From the NCBI GenBank assembly GCA_947175485.1, contig CAMWMZ010000001.1, positions 27,335-91,334 of the forward strand: 64,000 nucleotides of DNA. Reading direction: 5' to 3'. The notes beneath the pieces are model-generated. The model ran no database searches, was not told the DNA's origin, and saw only the letters and a program-made list of their open reading frames with translations. Position numbers and translations under genes: made by a program. Position 1 is the stretch's first letter. Each line of letters begins with the position of its first letter. Shown here one piece after another: positions 33,888 through 42,956 of this stretch. Source of the stretch: an uncultured Clostridia bacterium (lineage in GTDB: Bacteria; Bacillota; Clostridia; Christensenellales; Borkfalkiaceae).

Positions 33888-34569
33888 GGCTATAATATTT
33901 GCTTCAGGTGAAGCGGTACCGGTAAAGTTTATCGTGGAAAAGCTGGGCTGTTCTGTTAAGGACGTGAACAAATGCGTTGATGAACTTAAAGAAAAATATA
34001 ATGAAGATAGCGGGATTCAGATTTTAGTTTTTAACGGAAAGCTGCAATTTGCGTCCAATCCCAAATATAAGCAACAGATTTCCGAGGTTTTAATACCGAT
34101 AAAGGAAAAAGAATTTACTAAAACGATTCTGGAATGTGCCGCGATAATTGCTTATAAACAGCCGATTACAAAGCCTGAGCTTGAGGAAATACGCCAAGTA
34201 AGCTGTGATTATGCTATACATACGCTTTTAGAGCTTGAAATGATAGTTGCCTGCGGCAGAAAGGATGCTGTTGGTAAGCCGATAATGTATGCTACTACGG
34301 ATAATTTTTTAAAGCGGTTTAAACTTAATTCGATTGATGAATTGCCTGATTATGATGAGCTTATGGCACAAATTGCCGAGCTTAACAACAATATGCTGGC
34401 AGACGAAGAGGATGAAAATTACCTTTATAAAAAGGACGTTTATGTTGAAGAGCAGGCAGAAAAAAAGGAAAATTTAAAAAGTGAACAAAAACCGCATAAG
34501 GTTGATGAAGACGGATTTGAAATTCCTGAATTTATTGCGGATGATGAAGATGTTATAAAAATTGATTAA
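33853..34569 (+). CDS. scpB: Segregation and condensation protein ScpB
   Basis: 238 residues with two winged-helix domains (IIEAIIFASGEAV start; ECAAIIAYKQPITKPELEEIR) and an acidic tail. Partner of ScpA in chromosome condensation. ATG 33853 or GTG 33862 could be the start; GTG has AAAGGA 8 nt upstream, ATG has GGGA. The acidic extension after about 175 is longer than in many homologues. Confidence 0.93.
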   Translation: MFQVNNLTNIIEAIIFASGEAVPVKFIVEKLGCSVKDVNKCVDELKEKYNEDSGIQILVFNGKLQFASNPKYKQQISEVLIPIKEKEFTKTILECAAIIAYKQPITKPELEEIRQVSCDYAIHTLLELEMIVACGRKDAVGKPIMYATTDNFLKRFKLNSIDELPDYDELMAQIAELNNNMLADEEDENYLYKKDVYVEEQAEKKENLKSEQKPHKVDEDGFEIPEFIADDEDVIKID

Positions 34570-34590
34570 ATTTGAATATCAAAAATATCA

Positions 34591-34617
34591 AAAGACGGCT
34601 TAAAGCCGTCTTTTTTT
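34591..34617 (+). terminator. Intrinsic terminator after scpB
   Basis: Stem aaagacggctt / aagccgtcttt and T7. Confidence 0.9.
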
Positions 34618-34651
34618 GTATATTAAATTATTTATTTCAAATAATATTTTT

Positions 34652-35176
34652 ATGAGCAGCGCTTTAGTGTATTTAGGTGCGGCGGGTTTTTTATTGGCAG
34701 TGTTTCCGTTTCATATATACAATTATCTGTATATTAACACAGCGGATAAGTATGCAAGCATTAACGCCGGAGTATTTAAATTCAATTTTTTCAATGCGAA
34801 CACAATTGAAGACGATCCTACGGGAATGCAGATAAACGGCAAAAACAAAAAAATCAATGCAAAAAGCTTTAATTTAAGTGTATATAAAATTTTTAATCAG
34901 CTATGCATTTATAAAATAGTTCAGCTGGGTGATTTTGGGATGAAAAACCAAAATAATGCTTATGTGGCGTTGGCTCAATACGGATTTACTACAGCAATAT
35001 ATAAATTCATTCAGATGAACGGCAATTATTGTAAGTTAAGGAATTATACGATTTTTAATGAGGAACATTCCGGAATACGATATTACGCAAAAGCAGTTAC
35101 GATAATCAATCTTATCGTCGTTGCTAAAATTATATTAATAATTATTATGGAGAAAATACATGCGCACAAAAATTAG
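34652..35176 (+). CDS. YtfI-like (DUF2953) protein candidate
   Basis: 174 residues: N-terminal hydrophobic segment (about 3-25), soluble middle with mixed strands, and a C-terminal hydrophobic helix (about 150-168). Placed directly before gerW/ytfJ with a 17-nt overlap, as ytfI is in Bacillus. The sequence itself is poorly conserved, so the name rests on neighbourhood. Start ATG 34652 has no Shine-Dalgarno. Confidence 0.5.
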   Translation: MSSALVYLGAAGFLLAVFPFHIYNYLYINTADKYASINAGVFKFNFFNANTIEDDPTGMQINGKNKKINAKSFNLSVYKIFNQLCIYKIVQLGDFGMKNQNNAYVALAQYGFTTAIYKFIQMNGNYCKLRNYTIFNEEHSGIRYYAKAVTIINLIVVAKIILIIIMEKIHAHKN

Positions 35177-35534
35177 TAAAAATAAAGAAAAAGAATTTAA
35201 TTCTCCCGCAATTTCAATAGAAAAGGTTGCCGGGGCGGATACGGTTATAGGGAAGTCGATTATTACGGTAAGCGGAACGGAAGTTATACCTCTTTCATCG
35301 GTAACCGTAGTAAATTTAAGCGGCGGCGGAGAATACGGTGATGTTAAAACGTTCAAAGAAGCCGATGGCTTCCAGATGGCAGGCGGTAACGGAACGGTTA
35401 TCACTGTTAAACCTCGCGGTTTTTTAATTGACGATGGCAAAGGATGCAGGCTTTTAAGGCTTGACGAGGGCGCAATCGATACGCTTATAGACAAAACGGG
35501 AGAATTAGTTCATAAAATAACCGACAATGCGTAA
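35160..35534 (+). CDS. ytfJ: GerW/YtfJ family sporulation protein
   Basis: 124 residues, matching GerW family features: DTVIGKSIITVSGTEVIPLSSVTV and the late KPRGFLI. In Bacillus YtfJ localises in spores and aids germination. SD ggagaaa precedes the ATG. It overlaps both neighbours by a few nt, so it forms one unit with the YtfI-like gene and the following carboxypeptidase. Confidence 0.9.
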   Translation: MRTKISKNKEKEFNSPAISIEKVAGADTVIGKSIITVSGTEVIPLSSVTVVNLSGGGEYGDVKTFKEADGFQMAGGNGTVITVKPRGFLIDDGKGCRLLRLDEGAIDTLIDKTGELVHKITDNA

Positions 35535-36549
35535 AAGACATTATTTACTGTTATCTTTATCAATACTTGCTTTATTTGCCGCAACGATAAAATTTCAATC
35601 TGTAAATGCACAGGCGGGAGCTGTTTCAGAAATTGCTATGGAGCTTGCCTCAGAAACAGTTCTTATTGAAAGTAATGCGGACCAACGTCTTCCAATGGCA
35701 AGCACTACCAAAATAATGACGGCGTTAATTATTGTTGAGGATTGCGATCTTGACGAGGTTATAACCGTTCCCGACGCAGCCGTAGGAGTAGAGGGTTCAA
35801 GCATATATCTCAAAAAAGATGAGCAGATTGACGTACGTGATTTAGTATATGGCTTAATGTTGCGTTCGGGGAACGATAGCGCGGCGGCATTAGCTATTCA
35901 TCATAGCGGAAGCATAGATAATTTTGTTAAAGTTATGAATGAACGGGCAAATCGAATAGGCGCCAAAAATACCAATTTCAAAAATCCGAGCGGTTTGCCC
36001 GACGACGAACATTATACAACCGCCAGAGATTTATGTGCTATTGCTTGCAGAGCCATGAAAAACGAAACTTTTAAACAAATAGTTTCTTCCAAAAGCTACA
36101 GTGGAAAATTCAGAAGCTTTGAAAATAAAAATAAAATGCTGCGCAATTATGATGGTGCTAACGGCGTAAAAACAGGTTATACCGTAAAGGCGGGGAGATG
36201 TTTGGTTTCTTCAGCCGAGCGCAACGGTATGGATGTTGTTACGGTTGTATTGAATTGCTACGATATGTATGAAAGAAGTTCACAGCTTTTGGATAAATGC
36301 TTTTCGGATTATAAAGTATTGAATTTAGACGAAAACAGTATATTTATGTCTGACAAAGTACTTTGTAAATTATTAAAAAGCGAAAGAATTATAGTAAAAA
36401 GTATTGAAAATTTAAGTTTTAAGGTAATTCCCTGTGAAAACGGTAAAAAATTAAAGGCGGGAGATTATGCGGGTAAACTTGAAATTTATAATCAAAACAA
36501 CTTGATTTTTCAGGCGGATTTATATAGTATAATGAGTACAGAAAATTAA
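35527..36549 (+). CDS. D-Ala-D-Ala carboxypeptidase, second copy
   Basis: 340-residue S11 enzyme: signal sequence (about 1-28), SxxK as MASTTKIMT, SGN in LRSGNDSA, and KTG in GVKTGYT, then a shorter C-terminal domain. It differs from the copy at 28197 in motif 1 (STTK against SVCK). Coupled to ytfJ by an 8-nt overlap, suggesting a sporulation role (DacB-like, inferred). Confidence 0.92.
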   Translation: MRKRHYLLLSLSILALFAATIKFQSVNAQAGAVSEIAMELASETVLIESNADQRLPMASTTKIMTALIIVEDCDLDEVITVPDAAVGVEGSSIYLKKDEQIDVRDLVYGLMLRSGNDSAAALAIHHSGSIDNFVKVMNERANRIGAKNTNFKNPSGLPDDEHYTTARDLCAIACRAMKNETFKQIVSSKSYSGKFRSFENKNKMLRNYDGANGVKTGYTVKAGRCLVSSAERNGMDVVTVVLNCYDMYERSSQLLDKCFSDYKVLNLDENSIFMSDKVLCKLLKSERIIVKSIENLSFKVIPCENGKKLKAGDYAGKLEIYNQNNLIFQADLYSIMSTEN

Positions 36550-36564
36550 GTTGGTATAGTAATA

Positions 36565-37263
36565 ATGCGTATAAATAAATTCCTTGCGTCGGCAGGGGTT
36601 GCTTCGCGCCGTGAGTGCGATAAACTGATAACTGAAGGCAGGGTTAAGATTAACGGCAAAACTGCGGAACTTGGCGCGGAAGTCGGCGGAGATGATGAAG
36701 TTTTTGTAAACGGTAACAAAGTAGTTATCAAAAAAAACGAGTATTATCTGCTTAATAAACCCAAAGGATATATTTGTTCTGTTTCAGATGATAAAGGCAG
36801 AAAAACGGTAATGGATTTAATGCCTCAAGGGGTCGGAAGAATCTATCCTGTGGGAAGACTGGATTACGACAGTGAAGGGCTTTTGATAATGACCACCGAT
36901 GGAGAATTAGCGCAAAAACTTATGCACCCTTCAAACGAAGTGCCCAAAACTTACCTTGTAAAAGTTGAGGGTACCGTAACCGAGGCTTCGCTAAATCCAA
37001 TACGGAGCGGAATTGAAATCGATGGTTATATTACTAAAAAATGTAAGGCTCATATTGTAGAAACCAACAAAGCATATACAAAAGTTCATATAACTATTAC
37101 CGAAGGTAAGAACAGAGAAATAAGAAAAATGTTTGCGGCTATCGGTAAAGAGGTTATGTTGTTGAAGCGTATAAAAATCGGTGAAATTACATTGCGCGGA
37201 CTTGACCGCGGTTCATACAGAAAGCTTACCGCACAGGAAATTGCGTATTTGAATTCAATATAA
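36565..37263 (+). CDS. rluB: Ribosomal large-subunit pseudouridine synthase (RluB/RsuA family)
   Basis: 232 residues: S4 domain (MRINKFLASAGVASRRECD) and a pseudouridine synthase domain with YPVGRLDYDSEGLLIMTTDG holding the catalytic Asp, plus NREIRKMFAAIG. In Firmicutes the copy near scpAB modifies 23S rRNA. Confidence 0.93.
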   Translation: MRINKFLASAGVASRRECDKLITEGRVKINGKTAELGAEVGGDDEVFVNGNKVVIKKNEYYLLNKPKGYICSVSDDKGRKTVMDLMPQGVGRIYPVGRLDYDSEGLLIMTTDGELAQKLMHPSNEVPKTYLVKVEGTVTEASLNPIRSGIEIDGYITKKCKAHIVETNKAYTKVHITITEGKNREIRKMFAAIGKEVMLLKRIKIGEITLRGLDRGSYRKLTAQEIAYLNSI

Positions 37264-37295
37264 AAACAGCCCGCTTTTATATGCGGGCTGTTTTT
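37262..37295. terminator. Bidirectional terminator between rluB and tmcAL
   Basis: Perfect stem aaaaacagcccgc / gcgggctgttttt with 8-nt loop, flanked by A and T runs; it ends both convergent genes and overlaps the tmcAL stop. Confidence 0.9.
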
Positions 37296-38451
37296 ATATT
37301 ATCAACATTTTTGGAGTAAATGATATTCCGTTAATTTGTTGCCATTGTTTTAAAGAGAAATCGTCAAGTTTTTTGCATTTTAAAGCAGGTTCGCTCAGTT
37401 TTTGAATATCGCTGCCGCTTATTAAGAGAGGAAAATTAGATTTTGCGAGTTCGGAAAATATATTAATGCATTGTTTTTTTACGGCAAGAGGGGTAAGATA
37501 TAAATCGGATTTTAAAAAAATTTCGCAATCGTTTTTATAAAGCCCGAGAAAGTTGGCGCAAAGTATTCTTTTAATTCTTGATGAGGCGTATCGTTTTGAG
37601 GTAGCATTGTCTATAATTTGCCTGAAAGGCAGATTTTCCAAATTTTTAATTGCATTTTCCAACCCTTCTCCGCAACCGTATATGTTTTTCAAGGTTGTTG
37701 GCGCAGTGCGTGAAAGAATCAGCTTCAAAAATCGTTCATAAAGTTCGTTTTCTTTTGAAAAATTTTTTAAGTCGGTGAAAACAAACGACGGAACATTATT
37801 TTTTATCTGAGGAGAATGTAAATTTTGCCTAATCGCGCTGGCTGAAGAAAAATTCTCTTTCAGCTTTATGTCGTTAAAATCTGCGCCGATCCGCTTTATC
37901 GGAAATATTTCCATGTCTGTTTTTGCGTAATTATATAGCGCTTTAATGTATTCGATTGCAAGGATATTATTCGGCTTTTGAAGAACTTCCTTTTTTCCGC
38001 CGATTTTTTCAAATGCGGAATGATAGCTTTTAATAAAGCTTTGTCCGGTTTTCAGTTCACCTGTCAAATAGCTTTTAAAGTCTGCACTTTCTTCATAAAG
38101 CAATTTTGCGGAATTTGACAGCACGTTTTTATCAGCAGTTTCACAACCGAAAGCAACGGCGCTTACTGACGGTACGGAAGAAATTAATTTAACGGCTCCT
38201 TTTGCAAAAATTTCGGCAGGCGCAACAGAAAACGCCACAGGAAGTTCTAAAACACAATCAGCGCCGCCAAGAATAGCGTGTTTGGCTCGGGTATACTTGT
38301 CGGCGACGGCGATATCGCCGCGTTGTGTAAAGTTTCCGCTCATAATGCAAAGCAAATAATCGCACGAAGATTCCTCCCGTGCGCGTTGCAAAAGGTACTT
38401 GTGTCCGTTGTGAAAGGGATTAAATTCACAAATTACGCTGCAAATTTTCAT
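37294..38451 (-). CDS. tmcAL: tRNA(Met) cytidine acetate ligase TmcAL
   Basis: 385-residue nucleotidyltransferase-fold protein (formerly YlbM) that makes N4-acetylcytidine in the tRNA(Met) wobble position from acetate and ATP. N-terminal CEFNPFHNGHKYLL is the HIGH-like motif; MSGNFTQRGDIAVADKYTRA is also typical. Divergent from pta-ackA, which handles the same metabolite, acetate. Confidence 0.93.
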   Translation of the reverse strand: MKICSVICEFNPFHNGHKYLLQRAREESSCDYLLCIMSGNFTQRGDIAVADKYTRAKHAILGGADCVLELPVAFSVAPAEIFAKGAVKLISSVPSVSAVAFGCETADKNVLSNSAKLLYEESADFKSYLTGELKTGQSFIKSYHSAFEKIGGKKEVLQKPNNILAIEYIKALYNYAKTDMEIFPIKRIGADFNDIKLKENFSSASAIRQNLHSPQIKNNVPSFVFTDLKNFSKENELYERFLKLILSRTAPTTLKNIYGCGEGLENAIKNLENLPFRQIIDNATSKRYASSRIKRILCANFLGLYKNDCEIFLKSDLYLTPLAVKKQCINIFSELAKSNFPLLISGSDIQKLSEPALKCKKLDDFSLKQWQQINGISFTPKMLII

Positions 38452-38459
38452 TTTAAGTC

Positions 38460-38488
38460 TTTACAATCAAAATAAACTGGTATATAAT
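38460..38488 (+). promoter_or_regulatory. Sigma-A promoter of pta-ackA
   Basis: TTTACA 38460-38465, 17 nt, TATAAT 38483-38488; leader of about 70 nt before pta. Confidence 0.75.
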
Positions 38489-38499
38489 GGTAGCGTTGT

Positions 38500-38532
38500 G
38501 CAAACAGTTTTCTTGATTATATAACTGTTTGC
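38500..38532 (+). promoter_or_regulatory. Inverted repeat in the pta leader
   Basis: GCAAACAGTT and AACTGTTTGC are perfect 10-bp arms 13 nt apart, starting about 5 nt past the expected transcription start. It may be an operator or a leader hairpin. There is no T tract, so it is not a terminator. Confidence 0.5.
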
Positions 38533-38567
38533 GTTAAAAATAAAGCGTTTTAAGGAGAAATCATAAA

Positions 38568-39572
38568 ATGTCGCTGTTGGATGAAATCAAAGCAAAAGCC
38601 GCTGCCCGTAAAAAGACGATTGTGCTTTGTGAGGGAGAGGACAAGCGTGTTGTTGAAGCCGCTGCACGAATCACGCAGGAAGGAATTGCCAAAATCGTTT
38701 TAATCGGTAACGAGGAGGAGTGTAAAAAAATAGCTCCCCACGTTGATTTGAAGGGCGTTACGCTTATTGACCCGCTTACTTCGGAAAAAACTGCAGTTTA
38801 CGCAAAAATTCTTTATGAGGCAAGAAAATCAAAGGGAATGACTGAAGAATTAGCGGCAGAGCAAGCAAAAGACAGAACGATGTTTGGTGCTCTTATGCTG
38901 AAAGCCGGTGATGTTGACGGATATGTTTCGGGGGCATGCCATTCTACTGCGAATACACTGCGTCCGGGGTTACAGGTTGTTAAGACTGCTCCCGGTATTA
39001 AAACGGTTTCCAGTTGTTTTATTATGATAGCCCCTAACAAATCAAATATTTACAATCCCGACGGGGTTGCGGTATTTGCAGATTGTGCTATAAATATTGA
39101 ACCCACGGCAGAACAGCTTGCCGATATAGCTATTACTTCTGCAAAGACGGCAAAAGAAATTGCGGGTATCGAACCCAGGGTTGCTATGCTTTCTTTTTCC
39201 ACGAAAGGCAGCGGAAACGATGATAAATTTACGCAGACCGTGCCTAAAGTTCAACAGGCTACGGCTTTGGCGAAGTCGGCTGCACCCACACTTGCATTAG
39301 ACGGAGAATTTCAGTTTGATGCGGCGGTTGCTCCGGAAGTCGGTAAACTTAAAGCGCCCGATTCCGATGTCGCGGGGCGTGCAAATGTTTTCGTTTTCCC
39401 GAATATCAATGCGGGTAATATAGGATATAAAATCGCTCAGCGTTTCGGCGGTTATATGGCGATCGGTCCGGTTTGCCAAGGCTTTGCAAAACCTTTGAAC
39501 GACCTTTCACGCGGGTGCAGTGTTGAGGATATTGTGGCAACGGTAGCAGTTACCGCATTGCAGGCTGAATAA
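38568..39572 (+). CDS. pta: Phosphate acetyltransferase
   Basis: 334 residues; converts acetyl-CoA to acetyl phosphate, first step of acetate fermentation with ATP gain. LLDEIKAKAAARKKTIVLCEGED, then YVSGACHSTANTLRPGLQ and the C-terminal GPVCQGFAKPLNDLSRGC are typical. SD aaggag. ackA follows after 31 nt. Confidence 0.96.
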   Translation: MSLLDEIKAKAAARKKTIVLCEGEDKRVVEAAARITQEGIAKIVLIGNEEECKKIAPHVDLKGVTLIDPLTSEKTAVYAKILYEARKSKGMTEELAAEQAKDRTMFGALMLKAGDVDGYVSGACHSTANTLRPGLQVVKTAPGIKTVSSCFIMIAPNKSNIYNPDGVAVFADCAINIEPTAEQLADIAITSAKTAKEIAGIEPRVAMLSFSTKGSGNDDKFTQTVPKVQQATALAKSAAPTLALDGEFQFDAAVAPEVGKLKAPDSDVAGRANVFVFPNINAGNIGYKIAQRFGGYMAIGPVCQGFAKPLNDLSRGCSVEDIVATVAVTALQAE

Positions 39573-39603
39573 TATAAAATCTAAAAAATCAAAAGGTGAA
39601 AAT

Positions 39604-40800
39604 ATGAAAATTTTAGTAGTGAATGCGGGAAGTTCTTCACTTAAATATCAGCTTATCGACATGGAAACCGAAAAGGTTTTAGCGAAAGGCGGGTGTGAAA
39701 GAATAGGTATAAAGGGCTCTCTTTTAAAGGCAAAAGGCAACGGTGGGGAAAAAGAATACAAGCAGAGCATGCCTAATCACAAGGTTGCGATAGAGCTTGT
39801 ATTAAACGCCCTTCTCGATAGTGAAATAGGTGTAATAAAATCCATGAGTGAAATCGGGGCTGTGGGACACAGAGTTGTTGCAAGCGGTGAGTATTTTAAA
39901 AAAACTACGCTTGTGACGGCTGAAGTTTTGAAAACTTTGGAGGAAAAGACTTTCGAGCTTGCGCCTTTACACAATCCCGCTGCGGCTACGGGGCTCAAAG
40001 CATGTATGGAAGTTATGCCGAATACTCCCATGGCGCTTGTTTTTGATACTTCTTTCCATGCTACTATGCCCGAAAAAGCATATCTTTATGGGATTGATTA
40101 TAACGACTATAAGGAATACGGCGTCAGAAAATACGGCGCTCACGGAACAAGTCACAAATTTGTTGCCGCGGAAGCCGCTAAATATTTGGGTAAAAATCCG
40201 GAAGATTTAAAGATCGTAACGTGCCATCTTGGAAACGGTTCTTCCATAAGTGCTGTGGACGGCGGAAAATGTATAGATACTTCTATGGGCTTTACGCCTT
40301 TGGCGGGTGTTCTTATGGGGACGCGTTCAGGCGATATCGACGCTTCCGCAGTTGAATTTCTTGCAAGGAAGAAGGGGCTTTCTCATGCGGAAGCCGTTAC
40401 GTACTTGAATAAAAAATGCGGTGTTGCAGGTATTTCCGGCGTTTCAAGTGACTTCAGAGATTTATGCTCAGGAGCAAAGAAAGGAAACGAAAGGTGTATA
40501 CTTGCGCTCGATATGTTCGCTTATCAAACGAAAAAATTCGTCGGCGCTTATGCGGCTGCTATGGGCGGACTTGATTGTATAGTGTTTACTGCCGGTATAG
40601 GCGAAAATACGCCTACAGTGCGCGAAGACGTTTGCACCGGTCTTGAATTCCTTGGCGTTAAGTTTAATTCAAGAGCAAATAAGGCGAAAAACGACGGCAA
40701 TATACGTGAAATTTCAAAGAGCAATTCAAAGGTTAAAGTTTTAATAATACCCACCAACGAAGAGCTTGTTATAGCAAGAGAAACGGCTGCGCTTCTGTAA
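39604..40800 (+). CDS. ackA: Acetate kinase
   Basis: 398 residues; makes ATP and acetate from acetyl phosphate. ASKHA fold motifs: VNAGSSSLKYQL, FDTSFHATMPEKAYLYGI, HLGNGSSISAVDGGKCIDTSMG, and FTAGIGENTPTVRE. SD aaaggtg. Forms an operon with pta. Confidence 0.97.
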   Translation: MKILVVNAGSSSLKYQLIDMETEKVLAKGGCERIGIKGSLLKAKGNGGEKEYKQSMPNHKVAIELVLNALLDSEIGVIKSMSEIGAVGHRVVASGEYFKKTTLVTAEVLKTLEEKTFELAPLHNPAAATGLKACMEVMPNTPMALVFDTSFHATMPEKAYLYGIDYNDYKEYGVRKYGAHGTSHKFVAAEAAKYLGKNPEDLKIVTCHLGNGSSISAVDGGKCIDTSMGFTPLAGVLMGTRSGDIDASAVEFLARKKGLSHAEAVTYLNKKCGVAGISGVSSDFRDLCSGAKKGNERCILALDMFAYQTKKFVGAYAAAMGGLDCIVFTAGIGENTPTVREDVCTGLEFLGVKFNSRANKAKNDGNIREISKSNSKVKVLIIPTNEELVIARETAALL

Positions 40801-40852
40801 TTTTGGTTTTGCGCCGAAGAGCGGATATTTTTTGTTAAGCGTTGAAAAATGA

Positions 40853-40881
40853 TTGACAAAGAATTTTCCTTATATTATAAT
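40853..40881 (+). promoter_or_regulatory. Sigma-A promoter of yceD-rpmF
   Basis: TTGACA 40853-40858, 17 nt, TATAAT 40876-40881; start codon 20 nt downstream of the -10. Confidence 0.8.
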
Positions 40882-40900
40882 CTTTAAGTCAACTTTGGTT

Positions 40901-41302
40901 ATGGAGCTTGAAATTAAAAAGCTTAACGCTTTAAGAAAGTACTTAGGTGAATTCTCATTTGATTATATTCCTCCGGAGAATTTAAATCTTGTTCCGCTAT
41001 GTAAAATCAGCGGAGCGGTTAAGGTTTTCGGAGAGTATGAGATTTTTGACGATGACAGCGTGGAAATAAAACTGACGATAGGCTATTGCCTAAAAGGTCA
41101 ATGTTCTTATTGCTTAATCGACGCGGAACAAAAAATAGAATTTACTTCAGAAATACTATATTTAACCGAAAAAGACGACGATAACTATTATTACGACGGA
41201 AACAAACTTGATTTGAAGTCCGCTGTTGACGATGCAATACTTATAAGCCAGCCCAACGTTTTACTTTGTAAAGAGGACTGTAAGGGTATTGACGTTACCT
41301 GA
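40901..41302 (+). CDS. YceD/DUF177 family protein
   Basis: 133 residues of the YceD family, found before rpmF in many bacteria and linked to 23S rRNA accumulation. Two Cys pairs (CLKGQCSYC and CKEDC) are in the usual places. ATG 40901 is chosen, since the longer frame begins within the promoter. Weak or no Shine-Dalgarno. 26 nt to rpmF. Confidence 0.88.
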   Translation: MELEIKKLNALRKYLGEFSFDYIPPENLNLVPLCKISGAVKVFGEYEIFDDDSVEIKLTIGYCLKGQCSYCLIDAEQKIEFTSEILYLTEKDDDNYYYDGNKLDLKSAVDDAILISQPNVLLCKEDCKGIDVT

Positions 41303-41328
41303 AAAAATAAACAAAGAGGTGTATAAAG

Positions 41329-41520
41329 ATGGCAGTACCCAAGGGAAAACAATCCAAGAGCAGAACGAATAAAAGATTTGCAAACTATAAAGCAACGGCT
41401 CCCACGCTTGTTGATTGTCCTCATTGTCATTCGCTGAAAGAGGCTCACAAGGTTTGCGGCAACTGCGGTTACTACGACAAAGTAGAAGTGGTATCCCAAG
41501 ACGAAAAGAAAGCTAATTAA
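41329..41520 (+). CDS. rpmF: Ribosomal protein bL32
   Basis: 63-residue L32: MAVPKGKQSKSRTNKR start, and four Cys in CPHCH..., CGNCGYY forming the zinc-binding (C+) version. SD aaagaggtg. Pairs with yceD as usual. Confidence 0.97.
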   Translation: MAVPKGKQSKSRTNKRFANYKATAPTLVDCPHCHSLKEAHKVCGNCGYYDKVEVVSQDEKKAN

Positions 41521-41525
41521 ACTTT

Positions 41526-41555
41526 GCGGACTGCCACACGGCAGTCCGTATTTTC
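41526..41555 (+). terminator. Intrinsic terminator after rpmF
   Basis: Stem cggactgcc / ggcagtccg, ACAC loop, then ATTTTC; the T tract is modest. Confidence 0.7.
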
Positions 41556-41570
41556 TAATACGGAGGTTTT

Positions 41571-42947
41571 ATGAAACATATTGACGTTAAAGAACTTTTT
41601 TCCAATTCCGAAAGCTATAAAAACAAAACCGTTACGGTTTGCGGTTGGGTAAGAACTTGGCGCGATTCCAAGGCGATTTCTTTTATAGAGCTTAACGACG
41701 GAACCTGCTTGAGAAATATTCAGCTTATTATTGACAAAAGCAACGTGGACGAAAATTCAGTGAAGCCTGCGTTAGCCGTGGGAACGGCGCTTTGTGTTGC
41801 GGGGGATTTTGTTCCGTCTGAAAGAAACGGATATGAAATTGCCGTTAAAGAAATAACGGTTCTTGGCGAATGCCCTGCGGATTACCCTTTGCAGAAGAAG
41901 CATCACACACTTGAATTTTTAAGAACAATTACTCATCTGAGACCTAGAACAAGATATTTTGAAGCCGTTTTTGCCGTCAGAAACGAGCTTTCTTATGCTA
42001 TTCATAAGTATTTCCATGATCACGGCTATAAATATATGCATACGCCGATTCTTACTGCAAGCGATTGTGAAGGTGCGGGAGAAATGTTCCGTGTTACAAC
42101 CCAGCCGTGGAATGCAAAATATAAAACAGAACAAGAATATTATGCAGACGATTTCTTTGGCGCGAAAGCAAGTTTAACCGTTTCCGGACAGTTAGAGGGT
42201 GAAATTGCCGCAATGGGTTTGGGCAAAATTTACACTTTCGGGCCGACTTTTCGTGCCGAGCATAGCAACACTACGCGCCATGCGGCAGAATTTTGGCATA
42301 TTGAACCCGAGGTTTGTTTTGCTGATTTGCACGATATTATTTCTATTGCGGAAGACTTTATTAAATCTATTATTAAAGACGTTATAAAAAATTGTCCCGA
42401 AGAACTTGCTTTCTTTAACGAAAGAGCTGAAAAAGGTTTATTGGATAAGCTCAATTCGGTAGTTTCCAGTGATTTTGCAAAGGTAACGTATACTGAAGCG
42501 GTTGAAATTCTTAAAAAAGCAAAAAAAGATTTTAAATTTCCCGTAGAATGGGGCTGCGATCTGCAAACCGAACACGAAAAATATTTAACTGAAGAATATT
42601 TCGGGAAACCGCTTTTTGTTACCGATTATCCCGCCGATATAAAATCGTTTTATATGAAGTTAAATCCGGACGGAAAAACTGTTGCTGCTACGGATTTGCT
42701 TATGCCCGGCGTAGGTGAAATTATCGGTTGCAGTGAAAGAGAGGCTGATTTGGGTAAGCTTAAATCTGCAATGAGAAAGCGCAATATGCCCCTTGATTCT
42801 TATACGGAATATCTCGATACAAGAAAGTTCGGAAGCGTACCGCACAGCGGCTTCGGTTTAGGGCTTGAACGTATTTTGATGTATATAACCGGCGTTCAGA
42901 ATATCAGAGATACTTTATTATATCCCAGAACGGTAGGAAGTTTATAA
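41571..42947 (+). CDS. asnS: Asparaginyl-tRNA synthetase
   Basis: 458-residue class IIb synthetase: OB-fold anticodon domain (VCGWVRTWRDSKAISFIELNDG), motif 2 (FRAEHSNTTRHAAEFWHIEPE) and motif 3 (GFGLGLERILMY). SD acggagg. Read with the asparaginase gene that begins 9 nt later. Confidence 0.96.
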   Translation: MKHIDVKELFSNSESYKNKTVTVCGWVRTWRDSKAISFIELNDGTCLRNIQLIIDKSNVDENSVKPALAVGTALCVAGDFVPSERNGYEIAVKEITVLGECPADYPLQKKHHTLEFLRTITHLRPRTRYFEAVFAVRNELSYAIHKYFHDHGYKYMHTPILTASDCEGAGEMFRVTTQPWNAKYKTEQEYYADDFFGAKASLTVSGQLEGEIAAMGLGKIYTFGPTFRAEHSNTTRHAAEFWHIEPEVCFADLHDIISIAEDFIKSIIKDVIKNCPEELAFFNERAEKGLLDKLNSVVSSDFAKVTYTEAVEILKKAKKDFKFPVEWGCDLQTEHEKYLTEEYFGKPLFVTDYPADIKSFYMKLNPDGKTVAATDLLMPGVGEIIGCSEREADLGKLKSAMRKRNMPLDSYTEYLDTRKFGSVPHSGFGLGLERILMYITGVQNIRDTLLYPRTVGSL

Positions 42948-42956
42948 TTTGAACTT

